Below, piece after piece: positions 25,777 to 33,022 of a DNA stretch of 64,000 nucleotides. The notes under the pieces are model-generated. The model made no database searches and was not told the DNA's origin. It saw nothing but the letters and a program-made list of their open reading frames with translations. Both the position numbers and the translations under genes were made by a program. Every line of letters starts with the position of its first letter. The first letter of the stretch is position 1. Source of the DNA: CAVUFH01 sp963740835 (GTDB lineage Bacteria; Actinomycetota; Acidimicrobiia; IMCC26256; PALSA-610); NCBI GenBank assembly GCA_963740835.1, contig CAVUFH010000007.1:186001-250000 (forward strand). Reading direction: 5' to 3'.

Positions 25777-26257
25777 GATAGCCGAAGAGCGCGCAGACGG
25801 CGACGATGGCAGTGATTTGGTCGTCGGTGTAGTAGCGGCGACACTCGTCGAAGTCGGCGGCGACGGCGGCGTTGGGGTGTTGGCCGGCGTGGAGGGCGAG
25901 GCGCAGGGCGGCGCGCTCCGCGTCGTCGAAGCGATCGCTTTGTTCGAAGAGCCAGAGGTCGGCGAGCTTGGCCGGGTCGACGCCGAGGTGTTCGGCGTGG
26001 GCGACGGTGTGGGCTTGGCAGTACCGGCAGCCCGCCGCCGCGCTCGTAACGTGCGCGATCAACTGCTTGAGCGTGCCAGGCAACAGATCGTTGAGGAACG
26101 TCACGCTCGCGAGATTGGTGAACCCATCGAGCAGCCCCGGCACGCGCGCCATCACGCGCAGCGAGCTGGGCACGAAACCCATGTACGCCTCGATCGCGGC
26201 GAAGCCTTCTTTGTAGGGCGCGAGGTCGGCGAACGGAATCGGGTCGATGCGGCTCAC
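25670..26257 (-). CDS. Carboxymuconolactone decarboxylase/AhpD-like protein, copy 2
   Basis: 195 residues of the AhpD-like all-helical fold with the redox pair C-R-Y-C-Q-A-H, the CxxC(x)xH arrangement of peroxidase-related CMD proteins. It starts at ATG 26257, overlapping the stop of its paralogue by 4 bases (ATGA), so both come from one transcript that starts near tetR. Its central 317 bases are nearly identical to the paralogue while the two ends are clearly diverged. Likely role: peroxide or radical protection beside a monooxygenase, inferred from fold and context. Confidence 0.85.
   Translation of the reverse strand: MSRIDPIPFADLAPYKEGFAAIEAYMGFVPSSLRVMARVPGLLDGFTNLASVTFLNDLLPGTLKQLIAHVTSAAAGCRYCQAHTVAHAEHLGVDPAKLADLWLFEQSDRFDDAERAALRLALHAGQHPNAAVAADFDECRRYYTDDQITAIVAVCALFGYLNRWNDTMATTLEEVPAAVAGRVLANASWTVGKHA
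25737..26053. repeat. 317-bp near-identical direct repeat, copy in the second CMD gene
   Basis: This stretch matches 26321-26637 at all but two positions (V/I and T/A substitutions in the products), offset 584 bases in the same orientation. Identity stops abruptly at both edges while both genes continue as diverged homologues, the sign of recent gene conversion or unequal recombination between tandem paralogues. Confidence 0.93.
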
Positions 26258-26841
26258 GCGTGCCTCCCGGGAGTCCAGCCGCTCGCGGCGATGATGCGGC
26301 GCGCACTGTCATGGGCGTTGTCTTCGAGGGTGGTGGCCATGGTGTCGTTCCAGCGGTTGAGATAGCCGAAGAGCGCGCAGACGGCGACGATGGCAGTGAT
26401 TTGGTCGTCGGTGTAGTAGCGGCGACACTCGTCGAAGTCGGCGGCGATGGCGGCGTTGGGGTGTTGGCCGGCGTGGAGGGCGAGGCGCAGGGCGGCGCGC
26501 TCCGCGTCGTCGAAGCGATCGCTTTGTTCGAAGAGCCAGAGGTCGGCGAGCTTGGCCGGGTCGACGCCGAGGTGTTCGGCGTGGGCGACGGTGTGGGCTT
26601 GGCAGTACCGGCAGCCCGCCGCCGCGCTCGCAACGTGGCCGCACATCTGCGCGAGCTCCTCGGCGATGAGACCGTTCATCGCCGCCGCGTGCGCCATGCC
26701 GACGTAGCCCTCGATCAGGCCGGGGACGCGCGCCATCGTGAATACGGTCGTTGGGACGAGCCCCATGATCTCCTCATACGCGGCGAAGATCGGTTCGCGG
26801 TCGGGGAGCTCCTCCCGCGGTATCGGCGCGACGTGGCCCAT
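26254..26841 (-). CDS. Carboxymuconolactone decarboxylase/AhpD-like protein, copy 1
   Basis: 195 residues with the same C-R-Y-C-Q-A-H motif as copy 2. ATG 26841 has AGGGGG seven bases upstream; an alternative start at 26877 would lie inside the operator at 26870-26885. First gene of the leftward transcript, facing tetR across a 98-base gap that holds two palindromes, so it is very likely repressed by that TetR protein. Confidence 0.85.
   Translation of the reverse strand: MGHVAPIPREELPDREPIFAAYEEIMGLVPTTVFTMARVPGLIEGYVGMAHAAAMNGLIAEELAQMCGHVASAAAGCRYCQAHTVAHAEHLGVDPAKLADLWLFEQSDRFDDAERAALRLALHAGQHPNAAIAADFDECRRYYTDDQITAIVAVCALFGYLNRWNDTMATTLEDNAHDSARRIIAASGWTPGRHA
26321..26637. repeat. 317-bp near-identical direct repeat, copy in the first CMD gene
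   Basis: Partner of 25737-26053. It covers the C-x-x-C core and C-terminal helices of the CMD protein. Unequal crossing-over here would create or remove one hybrid CMD gene. Confidence 0.93.
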
Positions 26842-26869
26842 GCGCGTTCCCCCTCTGTCGGAGACTTTG

Positions 26870-26885
26870 CTGGTCAACTGACCAG
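26870..26885. promoter_or_regulatory. Palindromic operator, CMD side of tetR
   Basis: CTGGTCA-AC-TGACCAG, perfect 7-base half-sites with a 2-base spacer, 28 bases upstream of the CMD start. The same half-site recurs at 27587-27602 upstream of the monooxygenase gene. Probable TetR binding site. Confidence 0.75.
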
Positions 26886-26904
26886 TAAACGATGCGCCGC
26901 ACCG

Positions 26905-26918
26905 CTTGACTTGTCAAG
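26905..26918. promoter_or_regulatory. Palindromic operator in the tetR promoter
   Basis: CTTGAC-TT-GTCAAG, followed directly by another GTGACCAG half-site. It lies 22 bases upstream of the tetR ATG and resembles the palindrome at 27551-27565, so it fits an autoregulatory site. Confidence 0.7.
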
Positions 26919-26939
26919 TGACCAGTTAGACTCGGCGGC

Positions 26940-27542
26940 ATGACCCGAACCGAGCAACGCGAGGCGACCCGCGCCCGCATCGTGGACGCCGCGGTCGCGG
27001 CGTTCGCCGAGCAAGGCTTCGAAGCGTCGAGCACGCGCGACATCGCCGCTCGTGCAAGCGTGACGCAGGGCCTCGTCACCTATCACTTCCCGACCAAGGA
27101 CGAGTTGTGGCGCGCCGCGGCCGAAAGCATCTTCGGTGCGTTGCGCGACGCACTGCCGACACGACCGAATGCGTATCCGGCTGACGGACCGCGCGCCGGT
27201 GCCCGCGACGCGATCGCCGCGTACGTGCGTTTCGCGGCCGCGCACCCCGAGCTGTTCCGCTTCATGGTGGACGCGGGGCACACCTCGAGCGAGCGCATGC
27301 AGTGGCTGGTCGACACGCACCTCGATCCGCACTTCTCCCGCGTCGCCGAGCTGGCGAAGATCGCCTTCCCGGGGTCGGGCCGCAAGCTCGCACCGCACGT
27401 CTACTACGCACTCGCCGGCGCGTCGTCGCTGATCTTCGCGGTCGGACCCGAGTGCGAAGCGCTCACCGGGCTCGACCCATCGGGCCAGGCGGCGGTGCAA
27501 CGCCACGCCGACCTCGTCGCCCGTTTGTTCCTCCCGGAGTAA
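26940..27542 (+). CDS. TetR-family transcriptional repressor
   Basis: 200 residues. The N-terminal helix-turn-helix is clear (I-V-D-A-A-V-A-A-F-A-E-Q-G-F ... T-R-D-I-A-A-R-A ... G-L-V-T-Y-H-F-P-T-K-D-E-L). The C-terminal ligand domain is family-typical in length. The gene sits between divergent target units: CMD genes to the left, the monooxygenase operon to the right, with similar palindromes on both sides. The inducer is probably the aromatic substrate of the pathway or a metabolite of it; this is inferred from neighbours. Confidence 0.92.
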   Translation: MTRTEQREATRARIVDAAVAAFAEQGFEASSTRDIAARASVTQGLVTYHFPTKDELWRAAAESIFGALRDALPTRPNAYPADGPRAGARDAIAAYVRFAAAHPELFRFMVDAGHTSSERMQWLVDTHLDPHFSRVAELAKIAFPGSGRKLAPHVYYALAGASSLIFAVGPECEALTGLDPSGQAAVQRHADLVARLFLPE

Positions 27543-27550
27543 CTCGCCGG

Positions 27551-27565
27551 TCACTTGACAAGTGA
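27551..27565. promoter_or_regulatory. Palindromic operator upstream of the monooxygenase operon (1)
   Basis: TCACTTG-A-CAAGTGA, perfect 7-base arms around a central base, starting 8 bases after the tetR stop. Same core as the palindrome in the tetR promoter (26905-26918). Confidence 0.72.
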
Positions 27566-27582
27566 GGGTCGACGGATGATGA

Positions 27583-27606
27583 TTCGCTGGTCATACGACC
27601 AGTGAA
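27583..27606. promoter_or_regulatory. Palindromic operator upstream of the monooxygenase operon (2)
   Basis: Core CTGGTC-ATAC-GACCAG at 27587-27602; the arms extend outward to 10 bases with one mismatch. It ends 14 bases before the monooxygenase ATG, where a repressor would block initiation. Confidence 0.72.
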
Positions 27607-27620
27607 TCGCCGGGGGCGTC

Positions 27621-29360
27621 ATGCCAGAGACCATCACCACCGACGTCTTGATCGTGGGAGCGGGCCCCGCCGGGCTCACCGTCGCCGCGCTCCTCGCCCG
27701 GGTGGGCGTTGCCGCCCTCACCGTTACCAAGTACGCGACCGCCGTCTCGCCGCGCGCGCACATCACCAACCAGCGTTCGGTCGAGATCACACGCGACCTC
27801 GGGATCGAAGACGAGGTGATCGCGCGTTCGCTGCCGTACGACCTGATGGCAAAGCAGGTGTTCGCGACGTCGTTCGCGGGACGCGAGTTGTCGCGGATGA
27901 TGTCGTGGGGAACAGGCGACGACCGCGTCGGCGAGTACCGCGCGGCCAGCCCGTGCGTGGTCGCCAACGTCGGCCAGCATCTCTTCGAACCGATTCTGCT
28001 CGATCGCGCGCGCGAGCTCGGCGCTGACATTCGCCTCTACCACGAGGTCGTCGCGATCGACCAAGATTCCGACCGGGTCACGGCACGCGTCCGGCCACGG
28101 GACGGCGCGGAGTTTGACGTCGTTGCGAAGTACGCCATCGGGTGCGACGGCGCCAAGACGATCGTCGGAAGAGCAGGCAACTTCGCGTACGAAGGCGACG
28201 CCGGTCTCGGCAACGCCATCAACGTGTGGATCGACGCCGACCTCACGCAGTACACGCGCCACCGCTCGGGTGCACTGTTCGTCGTCTGCAATCCCGGTGG
28301 CGACGACGTCGTGAGCATCTGGACGTGCATCGAGCCGTGGAGGGAGTGGAGCACGATCTTCGTCCGGCACGGACTCGGGCCCAACGAGCTGTCGCAGGAG
28401 TCGGTGATGGCGCGGGTGCGCGCCGCCGTCGGCGACCCCCGCGTCGACATCCGCATCAAGCACATCAGCCCGTGGGAGATCAACCACGTCGTGGCTTCCG
28501 AGTACCGGCGCGGGCGCCTGTTCATTGCCGGCGACGCCGCGCACCGTCACCCGCCGGCGAACGGGCTCGGGAGCAACACGTCGATGCAGGACGCGTACAA
28601 CCTTGCGTGGAAACTCGCGCTCGTTCTGCAAGGACGTGCGGGCGAGGGACTCCTCGACTCCTACAACACGGAACGACAGCCTGTGGGCCGCCAGGTCGTC
28701 GACCGCGCGAACCAGAGTGTGGGAGAGATGGTCGCATGGCTCGGCCCGATCGGGCTGCGCCCGGACCAGACCGTCGACGAAGCGAACGCGGTGCTCGATG
28801 AGATCTTCGGACCCGACGGCGAAGCGACGCGCCAGGACCTATTGAAGGGCCTCGAGGTCATGAACGCGCAGTTCAATTGCCACGGCGTAGAGCTCGGCCA
28901 GCGCTACAGGTCGCGTGCGGTCGCGTCCGACGGCACGCCGTTCCCGCCGTACGACCGCGATCCTGATCTCCACTACCACCCCTCGACCCATCCCGGATGC
29001 GCGTTGCCGCACACGTGGCTCGTCCACGGCACCCGCGACGTGTCGACGCTCGACCTGGCCGCGTACGACCGCTTCACGCTGCTCACGGGCGCGAGCGGCG
29101 CGGCGTGGGAGGCAGCCGCGGCCGAGGTCAGCGCCGAGATCGGCGTCGAGATCCGCCCGTTCCTTGTCGCGCTGGGCCAGGAGCACAACGACGTCCTCGG
29201 CACCTGGACGCGTGCGCGGGAGATCGCCGACGGCGGCTGCGTGTTGGTCCGGCCCGACCGGTTCGTCGCGTGGCGTAGCCACGATCTCGTCGAGGACCCG
29301 GCAGGTGCGCTGCGCGCCGCGATCGACCAGATCCTCGATCGCGTAGGACTGCCCGCATGA
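27621..29360 (+). CDS. FAD-dependent aromatic (phenol-type) monooxygenase
   Basis: 579 residues of the PHBH/TfdB-like class A flavoprotein hydroxylases. The FAD ADP-binding loop is V-G-A-G-P-A-G-L near residue 12, a DG-type motif lies in I-G-C-D-G-A-K, and the ribityl-binding GD motif is I-A-G-D-A-A-H-R-H-P-P-A-N-G-L-G near 305. A thioredoxin-like C-terminal domain follows, as in phenol and dichlorophenol hydroxylases. It would add an OH to a phenolic ring using NAD(P)H and O2. Its stop overlaps the ATG of the VOC gene (ATGA). Operators at 27551-27606 indicate TetR control. Confidence 0.88.
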   Translation: MPETITTDVLIVGAGPAGLTVAALLARVGVAALTVTKYATAVSPRAHITNQRSVEITRDLGIEDEVIARSLPYDLMAKQVFATSFAGRELSRMMSWGTGDDRVGEYRAASPCVVANVGQHLFEPILLDRARELGADIRLYHEVVAIDQDSDRVTARVRPRDGAEFDVVAKYAIGCDGAKTIVGRAGNFAYEGDAGLGNAINVWIDADLTQYTRHRSGALFVVCNPGGDDVVSIWTCIEPWREWSTIFVRHGLGPNELSQESVMARVRAAVGDPRVDIRIKHISPWEINHVVASEYRRGRLFIAGDAAHRHPPANGLGSNTSMQDAYNLAWKLALVLQGRAGEGLLDSYNTERQPVGRQVVDRANQSVGEMVAWLGPIGLRPDQTVDEANAVLDEIFGPDGEATRQDLLKGLEVMNAQFNCHGVELGQRYRSRAVASDGTPFPPYDRDPDLHYHPSTHPGCALPHTWLVHGTRDVSTLDLAAYDRFTLLTGASGAAWEAAAAEVSAEIGVEIRPFLVALGQEHNDVLGTWTRAREIADGGCVLVRPDRFVAWRSHDLVEDPAGALRAAIDQILDRVGLPA

Positions 29361-30304
29361 CGATCAACCGGTTCTGCGACATCACGCTCGCTGCGCCCGA
29401 TCCCGAGGCGCTCGCCGCCTTCTGGGAACGCCGCGGCCTCGTACGTCGCGGCGCCACGCTCGGCACACCGGACCGGGCGCGGCAACTGACCGTCACGGAG
29501 GGCAGCTACCGCCACCTCGCTGAGCTGCACCTGTGCTGCGACACAGAGGCCGACCTCGCAGACATTGCGCGGCGACTCGTTGGGCTCGGCGTCGCGGTCA
29601 CCGTCGCGGACACGACGCTTGTCTGCGACGACCCGGTCTTCGACCACCGCGTCGTCGTCGACGTCGGGGGTCCCGCACCGCTCACGGCTGGTCCCGAGCG
29701 TGTGACCAACCGACCTGGCACCGCGGCCCGCCGCACCGCGCGCGCCGACGTCGTCGCGGAAGCCCGGCCGCGCCCGCCGCGCCGCGTCGGCCACGTCGTG
29801 TTGGGGACGCCGCGCGTCGCAGAGGCGTGCAAGTTCTACCTCGACGGGCTCGGCTTCCGTGTGTCCGACAAGATTCTCGACGGCGTGCTCACGTTCGCCC
29901 GCGTCGAAGCGGACCATCACAACCTGCTCATACAGCCCGCTCCCGTCAGCTACCTCAACCACTACGCACTCGAGATGGACGACATCGACGCGATCGGCGC
30001 CGCCGGTTCGGCCGTGCTCGCGGAGCGACCTGACGCGCACGTCGTCGGGGTCGGACGTCACGTACTCGGTTCGAACCTCTTTTGGTACTTGTTCGATCCG
30101 GCCGGGAACATGTTCGAGTTCTTCGCCGATATGGACCAGATCAGCGACGACGCCGCGTGGGACCGCGAGCAGCGACGCGACGACTGGACACCCGACGAGA
30201 CCGGACTGTCGGCCTGGGGCCCACGCGAAGCGCCGGACGTGTTCTTCACACCGCCCGACCTCGATGCGATCGGCGCGGCACGCGAAGCCGCGGGAAGGCG
30301 CTGA
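29357..30304 (+). CDS. VOC-fold extradiol-type dioxygenase
   Basis: 315 residues with two vicinal-oxygen-chelate domains (residues ~5-110 and ~140-275). In the C-terminal domain the three expected metal ligands are visible: His in G-H-V-V-L-G-T, His in L-N-H-Y-A-L-E-M and Glu in M-F-E-F-F-A-D. That is the Fe(II) triad of type I ring-cleavage dioxygenases, which open catechols next to the diol. Coupled by ATGA to the hydroxylase that would make the diol. Substrate not identifiable. Confidence 0.85.
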   Translation: MTINRFCDITLAAPDPEALAAFWERRGLVRRGATLGTPDRARQLTVTEGSYRHLAELHLCCDTEADLADIARRLVGLGVAVTVADTTLVCDDPVFDHRVVVDVGGPAPLTAGPERVTNRPGTAARRTARADVVAEARPRPPRRVGHVVLGTPRVAEACKFYLDGLGFRVSDKILDGVLTFARVEADHHNLLIQPAPVSYLNHYALEMDDIDAIGAAGSAVLAERPDAHVVGVGRHVLGSNLFWYLFDPAGNMFEFFADMDQISDDAAWDREQRRDDWTPDETGLSAWGPREAPDVFFTPPDLDAIGAAREAAGRR

Positions 30305-30307
30305 AAC

Positions 30308-31087
30308 GTGGATCTCGGTATCAGCGGACGCCGCGCGATCGTGATGGCGTCGAGCCGCGGTCTGGGCCGCGCGTGCGCGGAGACGCTCGCACGCGAAGGG
30401 GTCGATGTCACAGTCAACGGCCGCGACCCTCAGGTGCTCGCCGCCGCCGCGGCGGAGCTGCGCGCGAAGCACGGCGTCGTCATACGGGAGGTCGCCGGTG
30501 ACGTGCAGCTCGACGAGACGCGGGCCGTACTGCTCGAGGCGTGCGCGCGGCCCGACATCCTCGTCACGAACAACGCGGGACCGGCACCGGCGCCCTACCG
30601 CGCGTGGGACCGGGACGCGTGGCTTGCCGCGCTCGACGCCAATCTCCTCGCGCCGATGCTCATGGTGCGCGCCGTCCTCGATGGCATGGTGGAGCGCGGC
30701 TTCGGCCGTATCGTCAACATCACCTCAGCGATGGTAAAGGCGCCGGTCGGCGCGATGGGGCTGTCCGCGGGCGCGCGGGCGGGGCTCACCGCGGCCGTCA
30801 AGGGCATCGCGCGTGACGTCGCGCACGCCAACGTCACGATCAACAATCTCTGCCCGGAAAGGTTCGACACCGCGCGCCAACGCCAGATGGCCGAGCTCGC
30901 GACGAAGGTCAAGAGCATCACGCTCGACCAGGCCTACGACGAGATCCGCGGCACGATCGCCGCCCGGCGGCTCGGCGATCCCGCCGAATTCGGCGACGCG
31001 TGCGCGTTTCTGTGCAGCGCGCAGGCCGGATACCTGACCGGACAGAGCATCAGCATCGACGGCGGCACGTACCCGGGCCTGCTGTGA
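30308..31087 (+). CDS. SDR-family protein with atypical S-x-x-x-R in place of Y-x-x-x-K
   Basis: 259 residues with the SDR fold (A-S-S-R-G-L-G cofactor loop, N-N-A-G, and I-V-N-I-T-S Ser). The catalytic Y-x-x-x-K position reads L-S-A-G-A-R-A-G-L, so both Tyr and Lys are replaced. This variant occurs in a subgroup of SDRs annotated as oxidoreductases of unclear chemistry. GTG start at 30308, 3 bases after the VOC stop. It may act on the ring-cleavage product as a non-reductive lyase or isomerase, but this is a guess. Confidence 0.83.
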   Translation: MDLGISGRRAIVMASSRGLGRACAETLAREGVDVTVNGRDPQVLAAAAAELRAKHGVVIREVAGDVQLDETRAVLLEACARPDILVTNNAGPAPAPYRAWDRDAWLAALDANLLAPMLMVRAVLDGMVERGFGRIVNITSAMVKAPVGAMGLSAGARAGLTAAVKGIARDVAHANVTINNLCPERFDTARQRQMAELATKVKSITLDQAYDEIRGTIAARRLGDPAEFGDACAFLCSAQAGYLTGQSISIDGGTYPGLL

Positions 31088-31112
31088 CACCACCGACCAA
31101 GGAGAAACAACG

Positions 31113-31532
31113 ATGACCGTAACGATGACGTTCGTGTGGGACGCCGCACACCGCGCCTTTCTCGACGACCACATGTGGGCGGTGCTCGCAACCGGCCGCG
31201 CCGACGGCTCCCCGCAGCAGTCGATGGTCGGTTACATGGTCGACGACGAGGGCCGCATCGTGATCTCGACCAAGGCGTTCGCGGCGAAATGGAGGAACGC
31301 CGTCCGGCTGCCGAGGGTGAGCCTCACCGTTCCCGACGGCCGGCAGCATCTCGTCGTGTACGGCACCGCGGAAGCGATCGTGGCCGATCCCGAACGCGCC
31401 GAGCTCACGGTTGCGGTCTTCTCGCGCATGAGCGGGAATCCGCTCACGGTCGAGTCGCTGGCCGAGATGATGGAACAACAGCAACGCATCATCCTGCGCA
31501 TCACGCCGACGAAGACAACCTTCCAAGCCTGA
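31113..31532 (+). CDS. PPOX-class split-barrel flavoprotein
   Basis: 139 residues; W-A-V-L-A-T-G-R-A-D-G-S-P-Q-Q-S-M and I-V-I-S-T-K-A-F-A-A-K-W-R-N are the usual first strands and cofactor-contact region of F420/FMN-dependent split-barrel proteins. AAGGAG precedes ATG 31113 at good spacing. Last gene of the TetR-controlled operon; probably reduces an unsaturated or quinone-like intermediate. Confidence 0.83.
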   Translation: MTVTMTFVWDAAHRAFLDDHMWAVLATGRADGSPQQSMVGYMVDDEGRIVISTKAFAAKWRNAVRLPRVSLTVPDGRQHLVVYGTAEAIVADPERAELTVAVFSRMSGNPLTVESLAEMMEQQQRIILRITPTKTTFQA

Positions 31533-31671
31533 CGCGCCGCGCTGAACTGTGATCGAGTCGGCGACGAGACCGTGCCGCCGCGGAGGTGCCGGCGTCGCCG
31601 AACGACGAGCGCGCATGCTCGGTGACAATGTCCCGAGCCGGGACGGTCTCGCTGCAAGTGCCGTGGTGGCC

Positions 31672-31840
31672 GTATCGAGCTTGGCGCGGACCTCGCGCAC
31701 CGTGTACCGAATCCCACGGCGAACTGGTCGCATGCCTGGTGCATCATCTCCTGGTGCTTCACCTCTTCCTCGGCGAAGCCCAACCGCGACCACAGCCGAG
31801 TTCATCGCCGTAGACGTCGCGAGTCGCGGTCAAGGTGACT
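31672..31840 (-). pseudogene. Decayed fragment of the diiron ferritin-like gene
   Basis: On the minus strand this stretch reads T-R-D-V-Y-G-D-E, then F-A-E-E-E-V-K-H-Q-E-M-M-H-Q-A across frames, then R-A-K-L-D-T, with frame changes and large internal deletions. It matches the intact gene at 40764-41681 (T-R-D-V-Y-G-D-E ... F-A-E-E-E-V-K-H-Q-D-M-M). It stands directly downstream of azlD, as the intact gene stands downstream of the other azlD copy, though the SRPBCC gene between them is gone. Apart from it, the gap 31533-31904 holds nothing I recognise. Confidence 0.8.
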
Positions 31841-31904
31841 CCGTCCGGGCAACTTCGAGAGGTGCAAAGAGGGTGCTCGCATAGCCGATCGTGCTGCTCA
31901 CAAC

Positions 31905-32222
31905 TCATGAACCGACCAGTGCTGTGACGATCCACAAGGTCGGCAACCCCGCGATGAGCGCGGCGTGGGGTGAGCGGGTTCGCCGCACCGCGACGATCGC
32001 GACGAGTACTGCGACCGCCGGAGCAATCGCTGTCCGCGTGAGAGCGATCTGCGGCGCGAACGCATCCGTTGCCAGCGCAGCGAACGACACCGGAATCGCG
32101 TAGCGGGCGGCGCGCTCGATCATCGGCGGTACGGCACCGATCCGGGCGGTGAACACGAGCATGCTGACGCGCAGCAAGTAGCTGCCGAAGCCGACCGCGA
32201 CCACAGCGACGTACGCGCTCAT
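31905..32222 (-). CDS. azlD: AzlD-family branched-chain amino acid exporter subunit, copy A
   Basis: 105 residues with about four membrane helices (V-A-V-V-A-V-G-F-G-S-Y-L-L-R, A-I-A-P-A-V-A-V-L-V-A-I-V-A-V, P-T-L-W-I-V-T-A-L-V-G). The small partner of AzlC in branched-chain amino acid or analogue export. Its ATG overlaps the azlC stop (ATGA). Paralogous to 39868-40185. Confidence 0.87.
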   Translation of the reverse strand: MSAYVAVVAVGFGSYLLRVSMLVFTARIGAVPPMIERAARYAIPVSFAALATDAFAPQIALTRTAIAPAVAVLVAIVAVRRTRSPHAALIAGLPTLWIVTALVGS

Positions 32223-32935
32223 CGTGTGCGGTCCCCGGTCGCGATCGCGACGAGCGTGCCGCCCATGATCGCGATGAGTATGCCGAGATGCAACGGCACC
32301 GTCCCGCCGATCAGCGCAAGCACGACCGCGACCGTCACTGCACGTTTGGCGACGGCATCATTGATGCGCCGCAACAGCTGGCCGAGCAAGTACAACGGGA
32401 TCACGAGCTCGAGCCGCAACCCGCTCGGGAGCGCGCCACCGAAGGTCGCGCCGAGCGTGATCGATAGAAGCCAGGCGACCGCCAACGTGGTCGCCGCGCC
32501 GACGTAGTGCGCGTGGCCGTAGGCAGGATCGTCGGACCGCTCGTAGCCCTCGAGTGCAACCACAGCCGATGGATCAACCAACGTCCATGCGGCAAGCGCG
32601 TTCCACCAAGCCGGTCGCGCTCGCCAATGGCCCGCCATCGCCGCGGAGTAGAGAATGAGCCGAAGGTTCACGGCCATCCCTCCCGCTACCACAACGAAGG
32701 CAGCCGCATGGGTGTCGAGCAGCTGGATGGTGACGGCCTGCGCGCTGGCCGAAAAGATCAATGGGCCGGCGAGCCATCCCGCGCCCGTGGGAATGTCGGC
32801 GCGCGCGGTAGTGACGCCGATCACGAACCCGAGCGGCGCGATCCCGACGAGCCACGGCACCATCGCCCGCGCGCCGTCGCGCACGGCACGCAGCGCCGGC
32901 TCGCCGCGGGGCATGGGGTGAAACGACGTGTTCAT
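32219..32935 (-). CDS. azlC: AzlC-family permease, copy A
   Basis: 238 residues, multi-spanning. G-I-A-P-L-G-F-V-I-G-V near the start, F-S-A-S-A-Q-A-V-T and N-L-R-L-I-L-Y-S-A-A-M-A are AzlC signatures. ATG 32935 is preferred over a TTG at 32956. Paralogue of 39122-39871 in the opposite orientation. Downstream of the winged-helix/hydrolase gene with the same order as in copy B; the 60-70 bases between the two genes are partly conserved between copies. Confidence 0.88.
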   Translation of the reverse strand: MNTSFHPMPRGEPALRAVRDGARAMVPWLVGIAPLGFVIGVTTARADIPTGAGWLAGPLIFSASAQAVTIQLLDTHAAAFVVVAGGMAVNLRLILYSAAMAGHWRARPAWWNALAAWTLVDPSAVVALEGYERSDDPAYGHAHYVGAATTLAVAWLLSITLGATFGGALPSGLRLELVIPLYLLGQLLRRINDAVAKRAVTVAVVLALIGGTVPLHLGILIAIMGGTLVAIATGDRTR

Positions 32936-33022
32936 GCCGCCAACGATGCGCTGCAACAGCGCCCCCAGGCTTGGAGACCACGTGGAGAGAACATGGAGAC
33001 CCGCCCGACCGGACGGGTGCGC

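Noticed and set aside
24435..26633. 732-codon minus-strand frame covering the LuxR 3' end and CMD genes
   Set aside because: Low-complexity Ser/Pro/Arg reading in the wrong frame of the CMD genes and antisense to the regulator.
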